64,000 nucleotides of DNA from positions 1,135,969 to 1,199,968 of the forward strand of contig CAUYUJ010020726.1 of NCBI GenBank assembly GCA_963575745.1, read 5' to 3'. Under the pieces are notes generated by a model. The model had not been told where the DNA came from. It ran no database searches and worked only from the letters and a program-made list of their open reading frames with translations. The translations under genes were made by a program, and so were the position numbers. Below, in pieces: positions 9,501-21,022 of this stretch (positions are counted from its first letter, which is position 1; each line of letters opens with the position of its first letter). This DNA comes from Prorocentrum cordatum. Lineage: Eukaryota > Sar > Dinophyceae > Prorocentrales > Prorocentraceae.

Positions 9501-12500
9501 CTCTCTCCTCCTCCCTCGTCCCTCCTCCTCCCTGGTCCTCCCTCCTCCTCCTCCGTCTGGAGGCGATCACTAACATCTGCACGCGACACTTGTCAGTTCC
9601 TTTTCGTCTTGATTTTCCGAATTCTATGGACCAAGATATTTTGGCCAATATCTTTGCGAGAACAGAGTTATTCAATTCAGATGCAGCCGGGGACGAACAA
9701 CTTGCAGGGCAGATGCTGGCTGGCAAGAGGGAGAGTGGGGCCGGCTGGGATGGGCTGTTCGAAAACTTGAGAATCGTGAGCAAGGACAAGCCCCATGGAA
9801 CTCGTAGGAGAGGGTGGCACAATTCCGCAAGCCCCTCCCATCAAGGAGCCACCAGGTCTGGCACCCCAGCGATGAGTGTCGAGCGAGAGCGAGGGGGTTC
9901 GAAGGAGGAACCAGTAAGGATTGCATACGTGTATATATATAGAGATACAGAGAGATAGAGGCCGACAGACAGAGAGAGGGAGATAGAGGGAGAGGAAGAG
10001 TGAGAAGAGATAGAGAGAGATGGAGAGAGAAAGAGAGAGATAACGATATATAGAGAGAAATAGACAAAAAAGGGGAGAAAAGCACAATCTGCACATCTAT
10101 ACATAATATATATACATACATATACACACCCTCCAACAACAGTGCTTGCGATGTGAGCGCGCGAGCTTGCCCTCGAAACAAACAACGCCCTTGGTTGGCA
10201 GACTCGCGTGACTGTTTGGGTCCCGACAAGACTGTTCATTTATATGGCTTCGCTTGTACCCCACATATGACTGTAACATCTGTTCCACTGGTCCCACGTG
10301 TGTTGCTGGACTCTTCTGGTTTCACAATGACCCCAATGTGATTGTATGATGTTTTATGTGTTCGTATGGCGCCTCATCCCTGATCTTCTGATCAGCGCGA
10401 TGTTTCAGAGTCCACTTGGGTTCCCGTGGTTTTGATGGGTTGTCATGCTATCGTTTTGGTGCCAGGATGTGTTCTCACGTGCATTTGCGTATTGCAGTGG
10501 CTTTGCGCGTGATCGTGGCATTTAAAAATCGCCCGATCACCTCCATGATATCGCTGTGTGAGTGTTTGGGGCCCGAGCGCCAGCATAATATCAAAGTAGG
10601 CGTTAACTGGAAAGGAAAGGGGTGGAGGTCTAAGTTTCCCCCCCGCCCCCCCCAGGATCATTACTCGCACCTGGGAGAAGGACCCTTATCTGCGCAAAGT
10701 ATCAGAAATATTTGTTCTTGGGCCCACTGCGATTGTCCGTCGGATACAAAACTCTGAAGTATGGCAGAACCGGTTTGAAGCATATGTTGCCCTCCAGAGA
10801 CAGAACAAGACGTCCACGACCCGCGTCCGCAGTTTGTCGTTGGCCCTTCATCGCTTCGACAGTACATCGAAGCCATTTGCCAGATCAGTTATATACTTCG
10901 AAGCGTTACTAGCTGCAGCCCAATCTATAGCAGATGAGAGGAAGTCGTCACTGGAAGGGCGTGAGGCGTCTGCGTTCCTGACCAACATTACTGAAGAGCA
11001 ATGCCTGACACTCGGGCTGCTTGCAGACGCAGGCGAAGAGACAACCACCCTCACACGATTTTTCGACCAAGAGGATTTCGATAAAGCTGATATCAAGCTG
11101 CCTACGGCAAGTCCCGCCGCCGTGCCTGGGTTGTGAGCAATATGCCTCTCGGATGATCGTTGGGATATCGTGGGGGGGGCTTTCGGAGGCATGTTGGAGG
11201 CAATCTTGAGGCCTCTCGAGAGCGTCATGGGGGCCTGCCGCGCAAGCGTTGTTGTTTTCCAAACGGGGGGGGGGTGGGCATAGCTCCCCGCGCTGCAATT
11301 TAAGATGGAAATCGGTGCAAGATGCACCGTTGTGTTCCTCGTGTTAAAAGTCTCTGGTCTGCTCCGTGGTAAACGTCTCCGGCGCCACGGTCGGCCTCTT
11401 GGGCGGTCTTTTGGGGCTCCTCGGGGGCCCCTTGGGCGCCTCTCGTCGACCTCTTTGGAGGCTCTTGGGGCTTCTTGGGAGCCTCTTGTGGCCGAAGGCT
11501 GCTCCAAATGTCCGTTCGGACCCCTCAGGTCCGGGGCCGTCTTGGGCGCCTCATGAGCCGTATTGGAAGCCTCTTTGGCCGTCTGATGGGGCGCTCTTGG
11601 GCCATCTTCGGGGCCTCTTGGGCCGTCTTGGGGCGACCTTGGAGGCCTCTTGGGTCGTCGTGGAGCGTCAGGAAGCCGAAACGGCGAGAATGTCAAAATA
11701 TTTCAAAAACCGTAGGGAAATCATTGATTTTTGCTTCTCGGGGACCTCTTGTCAGGCAAAGCTCTCGGATGCCATTCGGGGCGTCTTGGAGGCCTCTTGG
11801 GCCGTCTGGAGGCCATCTTGGGCCGTCTTGGAGGCACCTTGGGCTATCTTGGTGGCCCGGGTGGGCTTCCTGGGCCGTCATGGAAGCCCAGGAGAGCCCC
11901 GGGGATGCGCCATGGCCGTCCAGGTGCGCTGGACGGCGAGCGGGCGGCCCCTTGGAAGACTTCAGAAATCCTGCCAGGAAGCTGCGCCTCAAGGTGCCGC
12001 TGGCACGGTGGCGGATTTGTTCACAATTGTGCACCTTTGTGGCGCGCCTTGATGCGCTTTTTACTCGGAAGGGGTGTTGGCGCGTGGAGACGGCATTCAG
12101 CAGGGTGATGCTTGAATTCTTACTGACCCCGCGAATGGTGTTCACTTCTACCGGAGATTATCGCAAGCTGGGCGGGCCAGATCGGATCGACAGGGCGTTG
12201 TTGGACAGAGCAGTTGCAAGACTTGTGAACTGGACAGACCTCAGCAAAAGCGTTATACGTGCAGAGTTTCCAGACTTTGAGTTGCTCCAGTCTTTTGCAG
12301 TATGTGATCTCAAGGAGAAATCCAAATTATTTATCGACGTTGATGGTAGCACTTCAGGCTTATCAGCTGCATCGAAACATTTCGAGCGGCTCGCCCAGTA
12401 TCTCAAGGTCGACCGATCCCAGCTCGTGGCCGAACTCGAGGACATGTGAAAACAATCTCCGCCATCCTGTCCACGTGGGGTTTCTGGGTCATGCTTGATA

Positions 12501-15500
12501 TCGAACCCCATTGGCCACCCATCGTCGATCCCCCATTTTGTCGTCTCGCCACTCGCCAGGACCACAAACCCATGGCGCAACGGGTGTTCAACGAGGGGAC
12601 GTCCACTATGATGGAAGCTTGGGCCGCTGCAGTTCAGCGCACTAGGAGCCGGGCTTCTTCGCGTGCAGATCACCCATCGGATGTGCTAGTGTTATTACTT
12701 CAACGTTATGGGGCGTTTAGTGGATCTACTTCGGGGGTGGAGCGGAATTTTTCGTCTGGTCACCGAGCTGCAGGCGCCTGGGGTTCGACCTTTGGCATTT
12801 GGGTAAAAAGCGTTTGGCGATCCCCTCCAATGACAGTTTTCGGGTTTTTGCACGTTCGCCCGTGCATAACTTAACCCCCGAACCTATGCCCGGGGAGGCG
12901 TAGACCGCGCAGACCTTGGAGAGGGCCTCGTGAACGATGAGATGCACTTACTGTGTGATGCCGACGAGAGTCGCGACGCCAGTCTCATAGAATCAGCTCG
13001 GAAAATATGGTTGGAAGTATATGGCAGTCACAGGGACACTGCGAACTCGGCCCCTCGCTTCCACGTCGGGAAGAAAAAACGGCCGAGCAAGGGGAATAGT
13101 ACATGCTCCATTCACCCCCCCTTCCCTCCCCCCCCCCGGCCTCCCTCCACGGAGGGGGGAAATGGGGGGCGGAGGGAAGACCCCCATGATGTGAAACACA
13201 ATTCTTGACGCTTCGCGTCCAGCTCTGACGCCCAGACGAATTGCCTTGAACGCGGAAAACGGAAGAATCCGTCATGCCCCAAGAGGGGGCTGGATGAGCG
13301 AGGAATCGGATGAGGAGGTGGACGAGGAGGAGGAGGCGGAGGAGGTAAGAGGAGGAGGAGGCATATGTTCTTGGGCCGTCTTGGGCCATCTTGGGGCAAG
13401 GAGGGGGGTGGGCCCCTCCCCGAAGGGGAGGAGAGGGGATTGTCTAGACCACCTACGCCCAGAGGGCTGGTGGGATTCCTGGGATGCATTTGCAAGTTTG
13501 CTCCAACCATCATGCGGCGGTGTTGGGTCCTCGTTTTGAGGAGACAGCGCCCCGCGTCAATCCTCTCCTCCTCCCCCTACTTCCTCCCATCATCGTCATC
13601 ATCACCATCATCATCATCATCATCATCAACAACATCATCGACATAATAATAATCATCATCCTCATCATCATCATCAACATCATCATCGTTACCATCAACG
13701 TCATCACAATCATCATCGTCATAATCGTCACGACCGTCCTCATCACAATTATCGTCATCATCATCGCCGTCATCATTCCCATCACCGCTCACACATTTCG
13801 TGGCCCCAGGGGGCCCACCAATTGCCCCAATGCCACCGCCCGCATGCGTCCCCCACACCCATGTCGGTACACCCCATCACACGTTTTTCTCGACCCATAC
13901 GGAGCTCCATCGAAGGCCCCAGCGTCTGCGATAGCATGCGCCCACCACACCAGTTTGGGAACACCCCTCACACGTTTCGCGCCCCCATCGGGAGCTCCAC
14001 CCAAAGCCCGAGTGGCTGGGTAAGTTAGAATGCGCCCACCGCGCTCATTTTGGCACACCCCTCACACGCTTCGTGGCCCCATAGGGAGCTCCACCATGTT
14101 GGTGGCCCCCTATGTTGGTGTCGCTGATGTCGAAGCCGGCGGCGTCCTACGTCAGGTCGGTGTCACGGCCCTCCACGCCCACATCGCCCTCCGGCGACAT
14201 GAATGCGCCCGCGCCCGTAGGAACTGGAAATGCCTAAATTTACCCACGGACGCAGGCGCAGACGCGCGCGCGCGGCCGCGGGGCGCGGCCGCGGGGACGA
14301 CCGGAAACTTTATTGCAAGTGTTTAGTCGGTACGTACACACAGCTCGCACTATGAAGCGCTTGAGCTTGAGTTTGCACACAGCGTGCGCCTACCGCGCCC
14401 AATTTGGCACTCCCCTCACACGCTCCGTGGCCGGCCCCATAGGGAAGTCCACCGACGGCCCCAAAGGGTGCGTTCGCATGCGCCCACCGCGCCCAATTTG
14501 GCACTCCCCTCTCACGCCTCGTGGCCAGCCCTATATGGAAGTCCACCGACGGCCCTAGTGGGTGCGTTCGCATGCGCCCACCGCACCCATTTTGGCACAC
14601 CTCTCACACGTTTCGCGCCCCCTTAGGTAGCTACACCAACGGCCCCAATGGCTGCGTTCGCATGCGCCCACTGCACCCATTGTGGCACACCCGTCGGCCC
14701 CAGTGGGTGCGTTCGCATGTGCCCACTGCACCCAGTTTGGCACACCTCTTACACGTTTCGTGGCCCATAGGGAGCTCCACCGACGGCCCCAATGCATGTG
14801 TTCGCATGCGCCCTTTTGGTATACCTCTCACGCGTTTCGTGACCCTTTAGGGAGCTCCTCCGACTGCTGCAGTGCATACAACGACGGTTTCACAACTGCA
14901 AATGGCTGGGTCCTTCGCCAGGCTCATTTGCCCCCGTAGCGGGGGGGGCGCTCAAGCCTCGGGGTCGCCGGGAAAAGCGTTCCTCGATAGTTGAAACGAC
15001 AGAACACGTGGGATGCGAAGGGGGTGGCATGGCCTCCGCCGAAGGTCGCTTGACTCTGGCGGGAAGCTCAAGCTCGCTGCCTACATGCGCAAGCGCAGGG
15101 CCGACATCGACACCTTCGTGGCATCCAAACACTTGCGCGTTGATCTAGCATCAGAGCCGGCTGCACGCGCGATCGGCGTGAATGGATGGACTGCTGCGCA
15201 TGCCCAGGAGAGGAAGTTCAATGAGGATAAGAGGCTGGTAGCATTCATGGACGTCCTTGAGGAAGGAGGTACGACGATGGCAGAGGAAACGAAAAACCAC
15301 CAGGCCGCCCTCAAACTTTGGAAAGGATATCGAACACAGGTGTCACACAAGTACATGCTGCAGAAAACAAGGCTGGGAGTTGTCCGTGGTCCAAAGTCTG
15401 TGCAGTTTGATTCGAGGAATATCTTCATCGAGCAGGGGGTGTCCATACGTGACGCCGCTTTGTTTCAGGCCAAATTGCGCACGCTGGGAATCAAGAAAGT

Positions 15501-16346
15501 GCACGACCGTCTAGACGCCGAGTTGTTCTTAAGTGACAGAGTTGCGGAGCCTGGGCAGCGCAGTCATTGGTGCGCCTTGCTGAGGGGCGGTATGATATTA
15601 GACATGGCTTGCCTGATGAGTGGGGGTCATGCTGGGTGTTCAATTGCTTTCCAACCGGCTGTGCGCACCAAGCGTTCAATATGGTACTCTCCCGCATTTG
15701 CTGTTGCACATCCTGAGGTTTACAAGATCATTACTCACATGAGTCGCATCGCTGGCAGCAACTTCAAGTGGTTGCCCGACAAGGACACGCTCATTGATTT
15801 GGGCAAACGTCGCACGGATGCTGGGCATGGTGGCGAGGTGGTTGCCTTTCTTACCAGGCGCGAGCAGGTTCACCAGGACCCTGTGCATTTAAACAGAAGG
15901 GTTGATCACGGATATGAGGAGCATTTAGATATGCAGAGGCATATACATACGCATACTTTCATAAGTATGTGCGGGGTACCAGCTGGGTGTCAAATCCACC
16001 GTAGGGGATCGAATGATATATCGATATATATATACACATATATAAAAGGCAAGATACATACCTACATAAATATACACATAGAGGGAGGGCGATAGAGAGA
16101 GAGGGAGAGAAGAAAGAGGGGGCAGAGAGAGATAGAGAAACAAAGAGAGAGAGAGAGAGAGAGCTTCAGAGACAGATGGCAAGATGCAATGATGAGAAAC
16201 GGAGTAGACTTGTCAGGAGAAGGGGCCCTCACTTGCCGCCTGAGGATTTCCGGCCCGTCAAGCTGAAGCTGACCGAGCAGGACGCGCGCGTGCTGTTCGC
16301 GGTGGTCGACCGCCAGCGCAGTCTGTCGGGCATGTGCGGTCGCTAG
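6532..16346 (+). CDS. hAT-transposase-like protein, 12 exons, 1121 aa
   Basis: Exons deduced: 6532-6581, 7576-7707, 8051-8217, 8338-8506, 9044-9350, 9563-9807, 10656-11106, 11994-12440, 12560-12758, 12913-13093, 15021-15867, 16176-16346 (TAG). All joins keep one frame (3366 nt). Visible blocks: a Cys pair (LQCVVCAG), PTTQQF, YCLAEARREV, QDSRKGRLAIRF, DAAGDEQ, SKDKPHGTRR, IQNSEVWQNRFEAYV, RMVFTSTGDYR, and STSGVERNFS near the end of exon 9. The last resembles the C-terminal dimerisation motif of hAT transposases (SERVFS), and the Asp blocks sit where hAT catalytic Asp residues would be. I recall this as a multi-copy dinoflagellate family. Whether it is an active transposase, a domesticated copy or only distantly related is inference. 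Donors are GC, GT, GC, GT, GC, GA, GC, GA, GT, GA and GT. The 8217/8338 and 13093/15021 joins are least certain. Introns carry CCT tracts, GA/GATA-rich stretches (about 9930-10130 and 16020-16165) and the repeats listed separately. Confidence 0.6.
6820..7545 (+). mobile_element. TAGCA-rich TIR element, copy 1
   Basis: Lies in intron 1 of the hAT-like gene. It begins CCCTACCT, passes through a conserved GCGGTTCCCCCAGTTACGTC block, then long degenerate TAGCA/TAGCTTAGCT arrays, and ends near CTTCTAGGTCGGG. It is collinear with the copy at 29798-30456. Compared with that copy it lacks part of the 5' end between CCCTACCT and the CTCTGTGCTTAAAGG block. Confidence 0.75.
8536..8915 (+). mobile_element. 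GCTTCGCG/TIR repeat family, copy 3 (380 bp)
   Basis: Starts ACGCTTCGCGTATCCCCGCC and ends TTACGCCCAGAAGGCTGGTG. It sits wholly inside intron 4 (8507-9043) of the hAT-like gene. It is a short internal-deletion form of the 1-kb copies and keeps a stretch of TTGGG/CATCTTGG units. Confidence 0.7.
11107..12017 (+). repeat. TTGGGCC-type repeat almost coextensive with an intron (copy 1)
   Basis: Homologous to about 32041-33010. Similarity begins at the GC donor of intron 7 (GCAAGTCCCGCC) and runs through ATATGCCTCTCG, GGTAAACGTCTC and the TCTTGGGGCC interior. It reaches GTGCCGCTGGCACGGTGG just past the acceptor at 11993. The intron is therefore essentially the repeat, the layout expected of an introner-like element. 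Confidence 0.65.
13201..13477 (+). mobile_element. GCTTCGCG/TIR repeat family, copy 4 (277 bp)
   Basis: Starts ATTCTTGACGCTTCGCGTCC and ends CCCAGAGGGCTGGTGGGATT. It lies in intron 10 (13094-15020) of the hAT-like gene and is the shortest copy in the window. A GAGGAG patch fills much of its interior. Confidence 0.75.
13518..14925 (+). repeat. ATC array plus GCCCACCGC minisatellite composite, copy A
   Basis: Order: a TTGGGTCCTCGTTTTGAGGA leader, an (ATC)n array to about 13785, degenerate tandem units containing CACACGCTTCGTGGCCCCAT and GCGCCCACCGC, a unique 220-bp block (about 14098-14322, with GGCGGCGTCCTACGTCAGG and a GCGCGCGCGCGGCCGCG tract), more units, and the tail CTGGGTCCTTCGCCAGGCTC. 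The same order recurs as a direct copy at 20869-22440. Lies in intron 10 of the hAT-like gene. Confidence 0.8.
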
Positions 16347-16849
16347 CCTGCCCAGGCGGGCCGCGGCCGCGGGCGCACGCCGCCCTTGGGGGCCCGGGGT
16401 CGTGATTTCAGCGTCTTAGTCGCTGATCCGTCCCCCGCCGTTTGCTAACTATCCTGGGGTGATAGGCGGATCTTGGAGCGCTGACTCGGATGAATAAGTT
16501 TGCCGATGTCGTGGTGGCCTGGCGTCGGGCCCACCCGTGCTTTTGTACTTCCCTTCCGTTATCCCACACCTTCCTTACATCCCCCTCCTTCCCCCACATT
16601 CGTGACCGGTTCGCGCGTCGCCAAATCAAACGTCCGAAGGATTTCACACGCTTTGCAATCAGCCCCGCAATGTCCCACGTGAATGGGGAAGACGGGACGG
16701 GGAATATAATGGGGAGTAAGAGGACGAATGCGAGGTAGCATGATGAGGACGTGAAGGGGACGGTTGGCAGGTGGATGAGAAGTAAATATCAGATGGCATG
16801 GGGGTGCGACTTGAGAACCCCAAACTAAACTGACCATGTATGTAGATGT
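16347..16849. other. No gene recognised
   Basis: GC-rich, then mixed sequence between the end of the hAT-like gene and the left arm of the inverted repeat. Short frames exist but none looks coding. Confidence 0.5.
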
Positions 16850-17107
16850 CGGAGGTGAGGGGGCGATATCGAAGTGGCACGGAGAGCCACCCTTCCGGGA
16901 AATCGATCTCGGATTCGCGTTCGTGCGTGCCGTGCGTGCGGGGCGAAGCTGCTCGGGCGGGCGAGAGAAAGTCTCCTGTGGCTGAGGCGCGGCCGGACCA
17001 GATGTTTGGCGACCCAGCGTCCAGGGCTAGGCGGTGTTCCGCCGGTGTCCCAGTTTCCCCAGAGAACGGAGCCGCGCGGTTTCCCGCTGGTGTCCCGCTG
17101 GTGTCCC

Positions 17108-17144
<37 letters not shown>

Positions 17145-17378
17145 GTGATGATGGTGATGATGAGGTTGATGATGAGGATGCTGATGATGATGGTGGTGAA
17201 GATGATGAGGATGATGATGAGGATGAAGAGGATGATGATGGTGGTGGTGGTGATGATGATGTTGTAAATGATGATGATAATGATGATGATGACGATGATG
17301 ATGAGGATTATGGTGAGGATGATGCTGATGATGGTGATGATGATGATGATGACGGTGGTGATGATGGTGATGATGGTT

Positions 17379-17417
<39 letters not shown>

Positions 17418-18737
17418 GTGACAATGGTGATGATGATGTTGGTGGTGATTGTGATGAGGGTGAAGATGTTGATGCTGATGATGATGACGTCGATTGTGAG
17501 ATCGATTGTGATATCCATAGTGAAATCGATCGTGAGAGGTAATGATGATGAGGATGATGATGATGAGACTGATGATTACGGTGGTGATGATGATGTTGAT
17601 AGTGAAGACGACGATGATGATCATGACGATGATGACGAGGATTATGATTACGATGCTGATGATGATGATGGTGGTGGTGATGATGACGATGGTGATGATG
17701 AGGATGATGATGGGGAGGATGCTCAGGATGATAAGGATGGTGGTGATGAGGGTAATGATGATGAGTATGATGATGACGATGACGATGATGATGGCGATGA
17801 TGATGATGATGAGGATGTTGATGACGGTGGTGGTGATGCTGATGACGATGATGATGATGGTGGTGATGGTGATGATGGTGAGGATGGTGATCATTGTGAT
17901 GAAGATGATGGTGATGATGCTGATGGTGATGATGATGATAATTATGGTGATGATCCTGATGTCGATCATGATGATGATGATGATGGTGATGCTGATGACG
18001 TCGATTGTGCGATCGATTGTAATACCGATAGTGAAATCGACAATGACATATGATGGTGATGATGATGAGGAGGATGATGATGAGGATGGTGATGAGGCTG
18101 ATGTTGATGGTGGTTGTGATGATGATGGTGATGATGGTGATGGTGATGATGATGCCGATAATGATGATGACGATGATTATGAGGATGATGATGAGGATGA
18201 TGATGATGGTGGTGGTGATGATGATGATGATGGTGATGATGGTGATTATGGTGGTGATGGTTATGCTGGTGATGACGATGTTGATGGTGATGATGATGAT
18301 GATGGTGGTGATGATGATGTTGTTGGTGACGATGATAACGTCGATTGTGAGATCGATTGTGATATTGATAGTGAGACCAAATATGAGATCGATTGAGAGA
18401 TCGATTGTAAGATCTACTGTGATATCGATAGTCAGATCGATTGTGAAATGGATCGAATGAGATCGATAGTGATATCGATAGTGAGATCAACAATGAGACC
18501 GAATGTGAGATCGATTGTGAGACCGATTATGAGATCAATAACAAGATCGATAGTGAGACCGAATGTGAGATCAATTCTGAGATCGATCGTGAGATCGATT
18601 GTGAGATCGATAGTGAGATCGATTGTGAGATCGATCGAATGAGATCGATAGTGAGATCGATAGTGAGATCGATCGAGTGCGACGTTGGTTCCTCCCCCCC
18701 ATTACCTCCTTATCACTCGAAGAGTGGCCGTATAGGT
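16850..18737 (+). repeat. 1.9-kb repeat arm, left (inverted relative to 26091-27894)
   Basis: Order: a unique 260-bp block (16850-17108, with GGCGCGGCCGGACCAGATG and repeats of GGTGTCCCGCTG), then (GATGAT)n arrays broken by GTCGATTGTGAGATCGATTG blocks, then dense 12-bp GAGATCGATAGT units (18340-18670), then TGCGACGTTGGTTCCTCCCC and ACCTCCTTATCACTCGAAG. All blocks recur in reverse order on the opposite strand at 26.1-27.9 kb. Asp-rich and Met-rich frames over the GAT triplets are artefacts. Confidence 0.85.
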
Positions 18738-18789
18738 GTATATATAAGGGCGCCCGCAGGGTCTTGACGCCTTGTCACGAGAGGGATCT

Positions 18790-20190
18790 TGGCCTCGACA
18801 CTTCCGGCTGGTCTTGACTTGGCCTCAGCAGAGCTCTTGGGGTGTCTTGACGCATGGCCGCAGCGTCAGTGCGATGCAGGCAGCTGTGGGGTGATTGATC
18901 GGCCCAACTTCTGGTCCTACCCAGCGCCCCTGAGACATCCCCCTCGCCTCCTCCTCCTCTCCTCTCCTTCCCCCCTCCCTCCTCCCCCTCCTGAACCCTG
19001 GGGGTGTTTGCACAATGTTGCGGGTGACCGCAAGGCTGTTGCATGGGGCTTCGGGGGGACATCTTGGGGCGTCAATGGGCTGGGCTGTTGCGCGGGGCTG
19101 CGGGTGACTTCCTGGGGCGTCGGGAACCGTCGTGCGGGGTTGCGGGTATACGTCCTGGGGCGTCGGGGGCTGTTGTACGGGGCCGCGGGTGGCAACATGT
19201 GGCGTCGGGGGCTGTTTTACGGGGCCACGGTTCACATCCTGGGGCGTCGGGGGCTGTTGTACGGGACTGCAGGCGACATCCTGGGGCGTCGGGGGCTGTT
19301 GTATGGGGCTGCGGGTCGACATCCTGGGGCATCCTGGGGCGTCGGGGGTTGTTTTACGGGGCTGCGGGTTGTCTTTTGTGTCATCTTGGGGCGTCAGGGG
19401 GCTGTTGCACGGGGCCGGATGGCCTCCTGGGGCGTCGGGGGCTGTTGTACGGGGCTGCGGGTAGACGTCCTGGGCATCCTGGGGCGTCGGGGGCTGTTTT
19501 ACGGGGCTGCGGGCGGTCTTTCTGGGGCATCCTGGGGCGTCGGAGGCTGTTGTACGGGGCTGCGGGTAGACATCCTGGGGCATCCTGGGGCGTCGGGGGC
19601 TGTTTTACGGGGCTGCGGGCGGTCTTTCTGGGGCATCCTGGGGCGTCGGAGGCTGTTGTACGGGGCTGCGGGTAGACATCCTGGGGCATCCTGGGGCGTC
19701 GGGGGCTGTTTTACGGGGCTGCGGGCGGTCTTTCTGGGGCATCCTGGGGCGTCGGAGGCTGTTGTACGGGGCTGCGGGTAGACATCCTGGGGCATCCTGG
19801 GGCGTCGGGGGCTGTTTTACGGGGCTGCGGGTTGTCTTGCTGCATCTTGGAGCGTCGGGGACTGTTGTGTGGTGCCGCGGGTGCCTGGGGCCTTGGGCGC
19901 CGGGTGGCGCTGCGCCGGGCCGTGGGGGGCGTCGGGGCGAGGTCCTGGGCATCGTTTGGACTTGACGCTGTTGTGTGGGGGTGCGTCACTCGCTCTCTGG
20001 TGTGCTTGCCTGGGGCGCCGCAGGCTGACACAAGGGCCTTGCGCTGGAACAGTTGGCACTGTTATAAGAGGGGGGGGTCCTCACAACAACGCCGAACCTT
20101 CCAGCGCAAGGCCCTTGTGTCAGCCTGGGGCGCCGGAGGCTGTCACACCAGAGTGCGGGTGACGCTCGCTGGTGTGTCACTGGCAGCCCT
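18790..20190. repeat. GGGGCGTCGGGGGCTGTT satellite, 53/106-bp periods
   Basis: Tandem units containing GGGGCGTCGGGGGCTGTTGT followed by ACGGGGCTGCGGGT. Between about 19490 and 19830 two alternating subunits form a 106-bp higher-order repeat (ACGGGGCTGC at 19501, 19607 and 19713). Edges are more diverged. The sequence is open in several frames because the unit has few stops. I do not call a protein. Confidence 0.85.
20022..20126. repeat. Perfect 28-bp inverted repeat with 49-bp loop
   Basis: Arms 20022-20049 and 20099-20126 are exact reverse complements (core GACACAAGGGCCTTGCGCTG). They lie at the right edge of the satellite. Confidence 0.8.
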
Positions 20191-20483
20191 TGTCGTCGTG
20201 TTGGAAAATCTCTTTTTGTTGTGGATAAGGAAAATCTAAACTCTTTTTGTTGTGGATAAGGAAAATCTAAATCCTTGTCCTCCGCCTTACCCTCATTCTC
20301 CCTCCTCTCTCCCTCCTCGCCTTCTCCCTGTCCTCCTCATCACCCGACCCCCTCTTCGTCATCCACTTAGCCCTGCTCTTTTTTCGACTGAGCCATTCTG
20401 TCGCACATATGTGGTGCAAGATATCTTGGGCCACTCGTTCTCTGTGATATCCCCCGCATCAGACCCAACGTTCAGCTGCCCCG

Positions 20484-20940
20484 ATGCCGCCCAAGAGAAA
20501 GCCAGAACCCAAAGGGAAAGCAAAGGCGAAGGCGACTTCCACACCGCCGCCTGGCCCACGGCCCGATGGCGCCGTGTTCAATGGTGATTACTTTGGCCGC
20601 ATGCGCATGTACATCAAAGACATCTTGAGTCACCCCGTGTTTGAGGATGTCCGAACGCAGGCGCCCCTCAATTTCGATGATGAGAACAACGTGGCTACGC
20701 AGGCAATGATCACTAATACTCATATTTGTAATGTTTCTTCCCCCTTCCTCTTCCTCCTCCTCATCATCGTCCCTCCTCCCTCCTCCCCCTTCCTCCTTCT
20801 CCTCCTTCTCCTCCGCCTCCTCTTCTTCTGCCACCACCTCTAACTCCTCCAGTTGTCCCAACCGTCCTGTGGTGTTGGGGCCTCGTTTTGAAGATACAGC
20901 GCCCCGCGTCATTCCTCTCCCCCCCCCCGCCTTCCTCCCA

Positions 20941-20973
<33 letters not shown>

Positions 20974-20986
20974 GCATCAGCATCAG

Positions 20987-21022
<36 letters not shown>

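Noticed and set aside
19043-19781. Repeat protein with GASWGVGGCFTGLR units
   Set aside because: Several frames of the 53/106-bp satellite are open at once, including antisense; no start context or conservation argues for coding.
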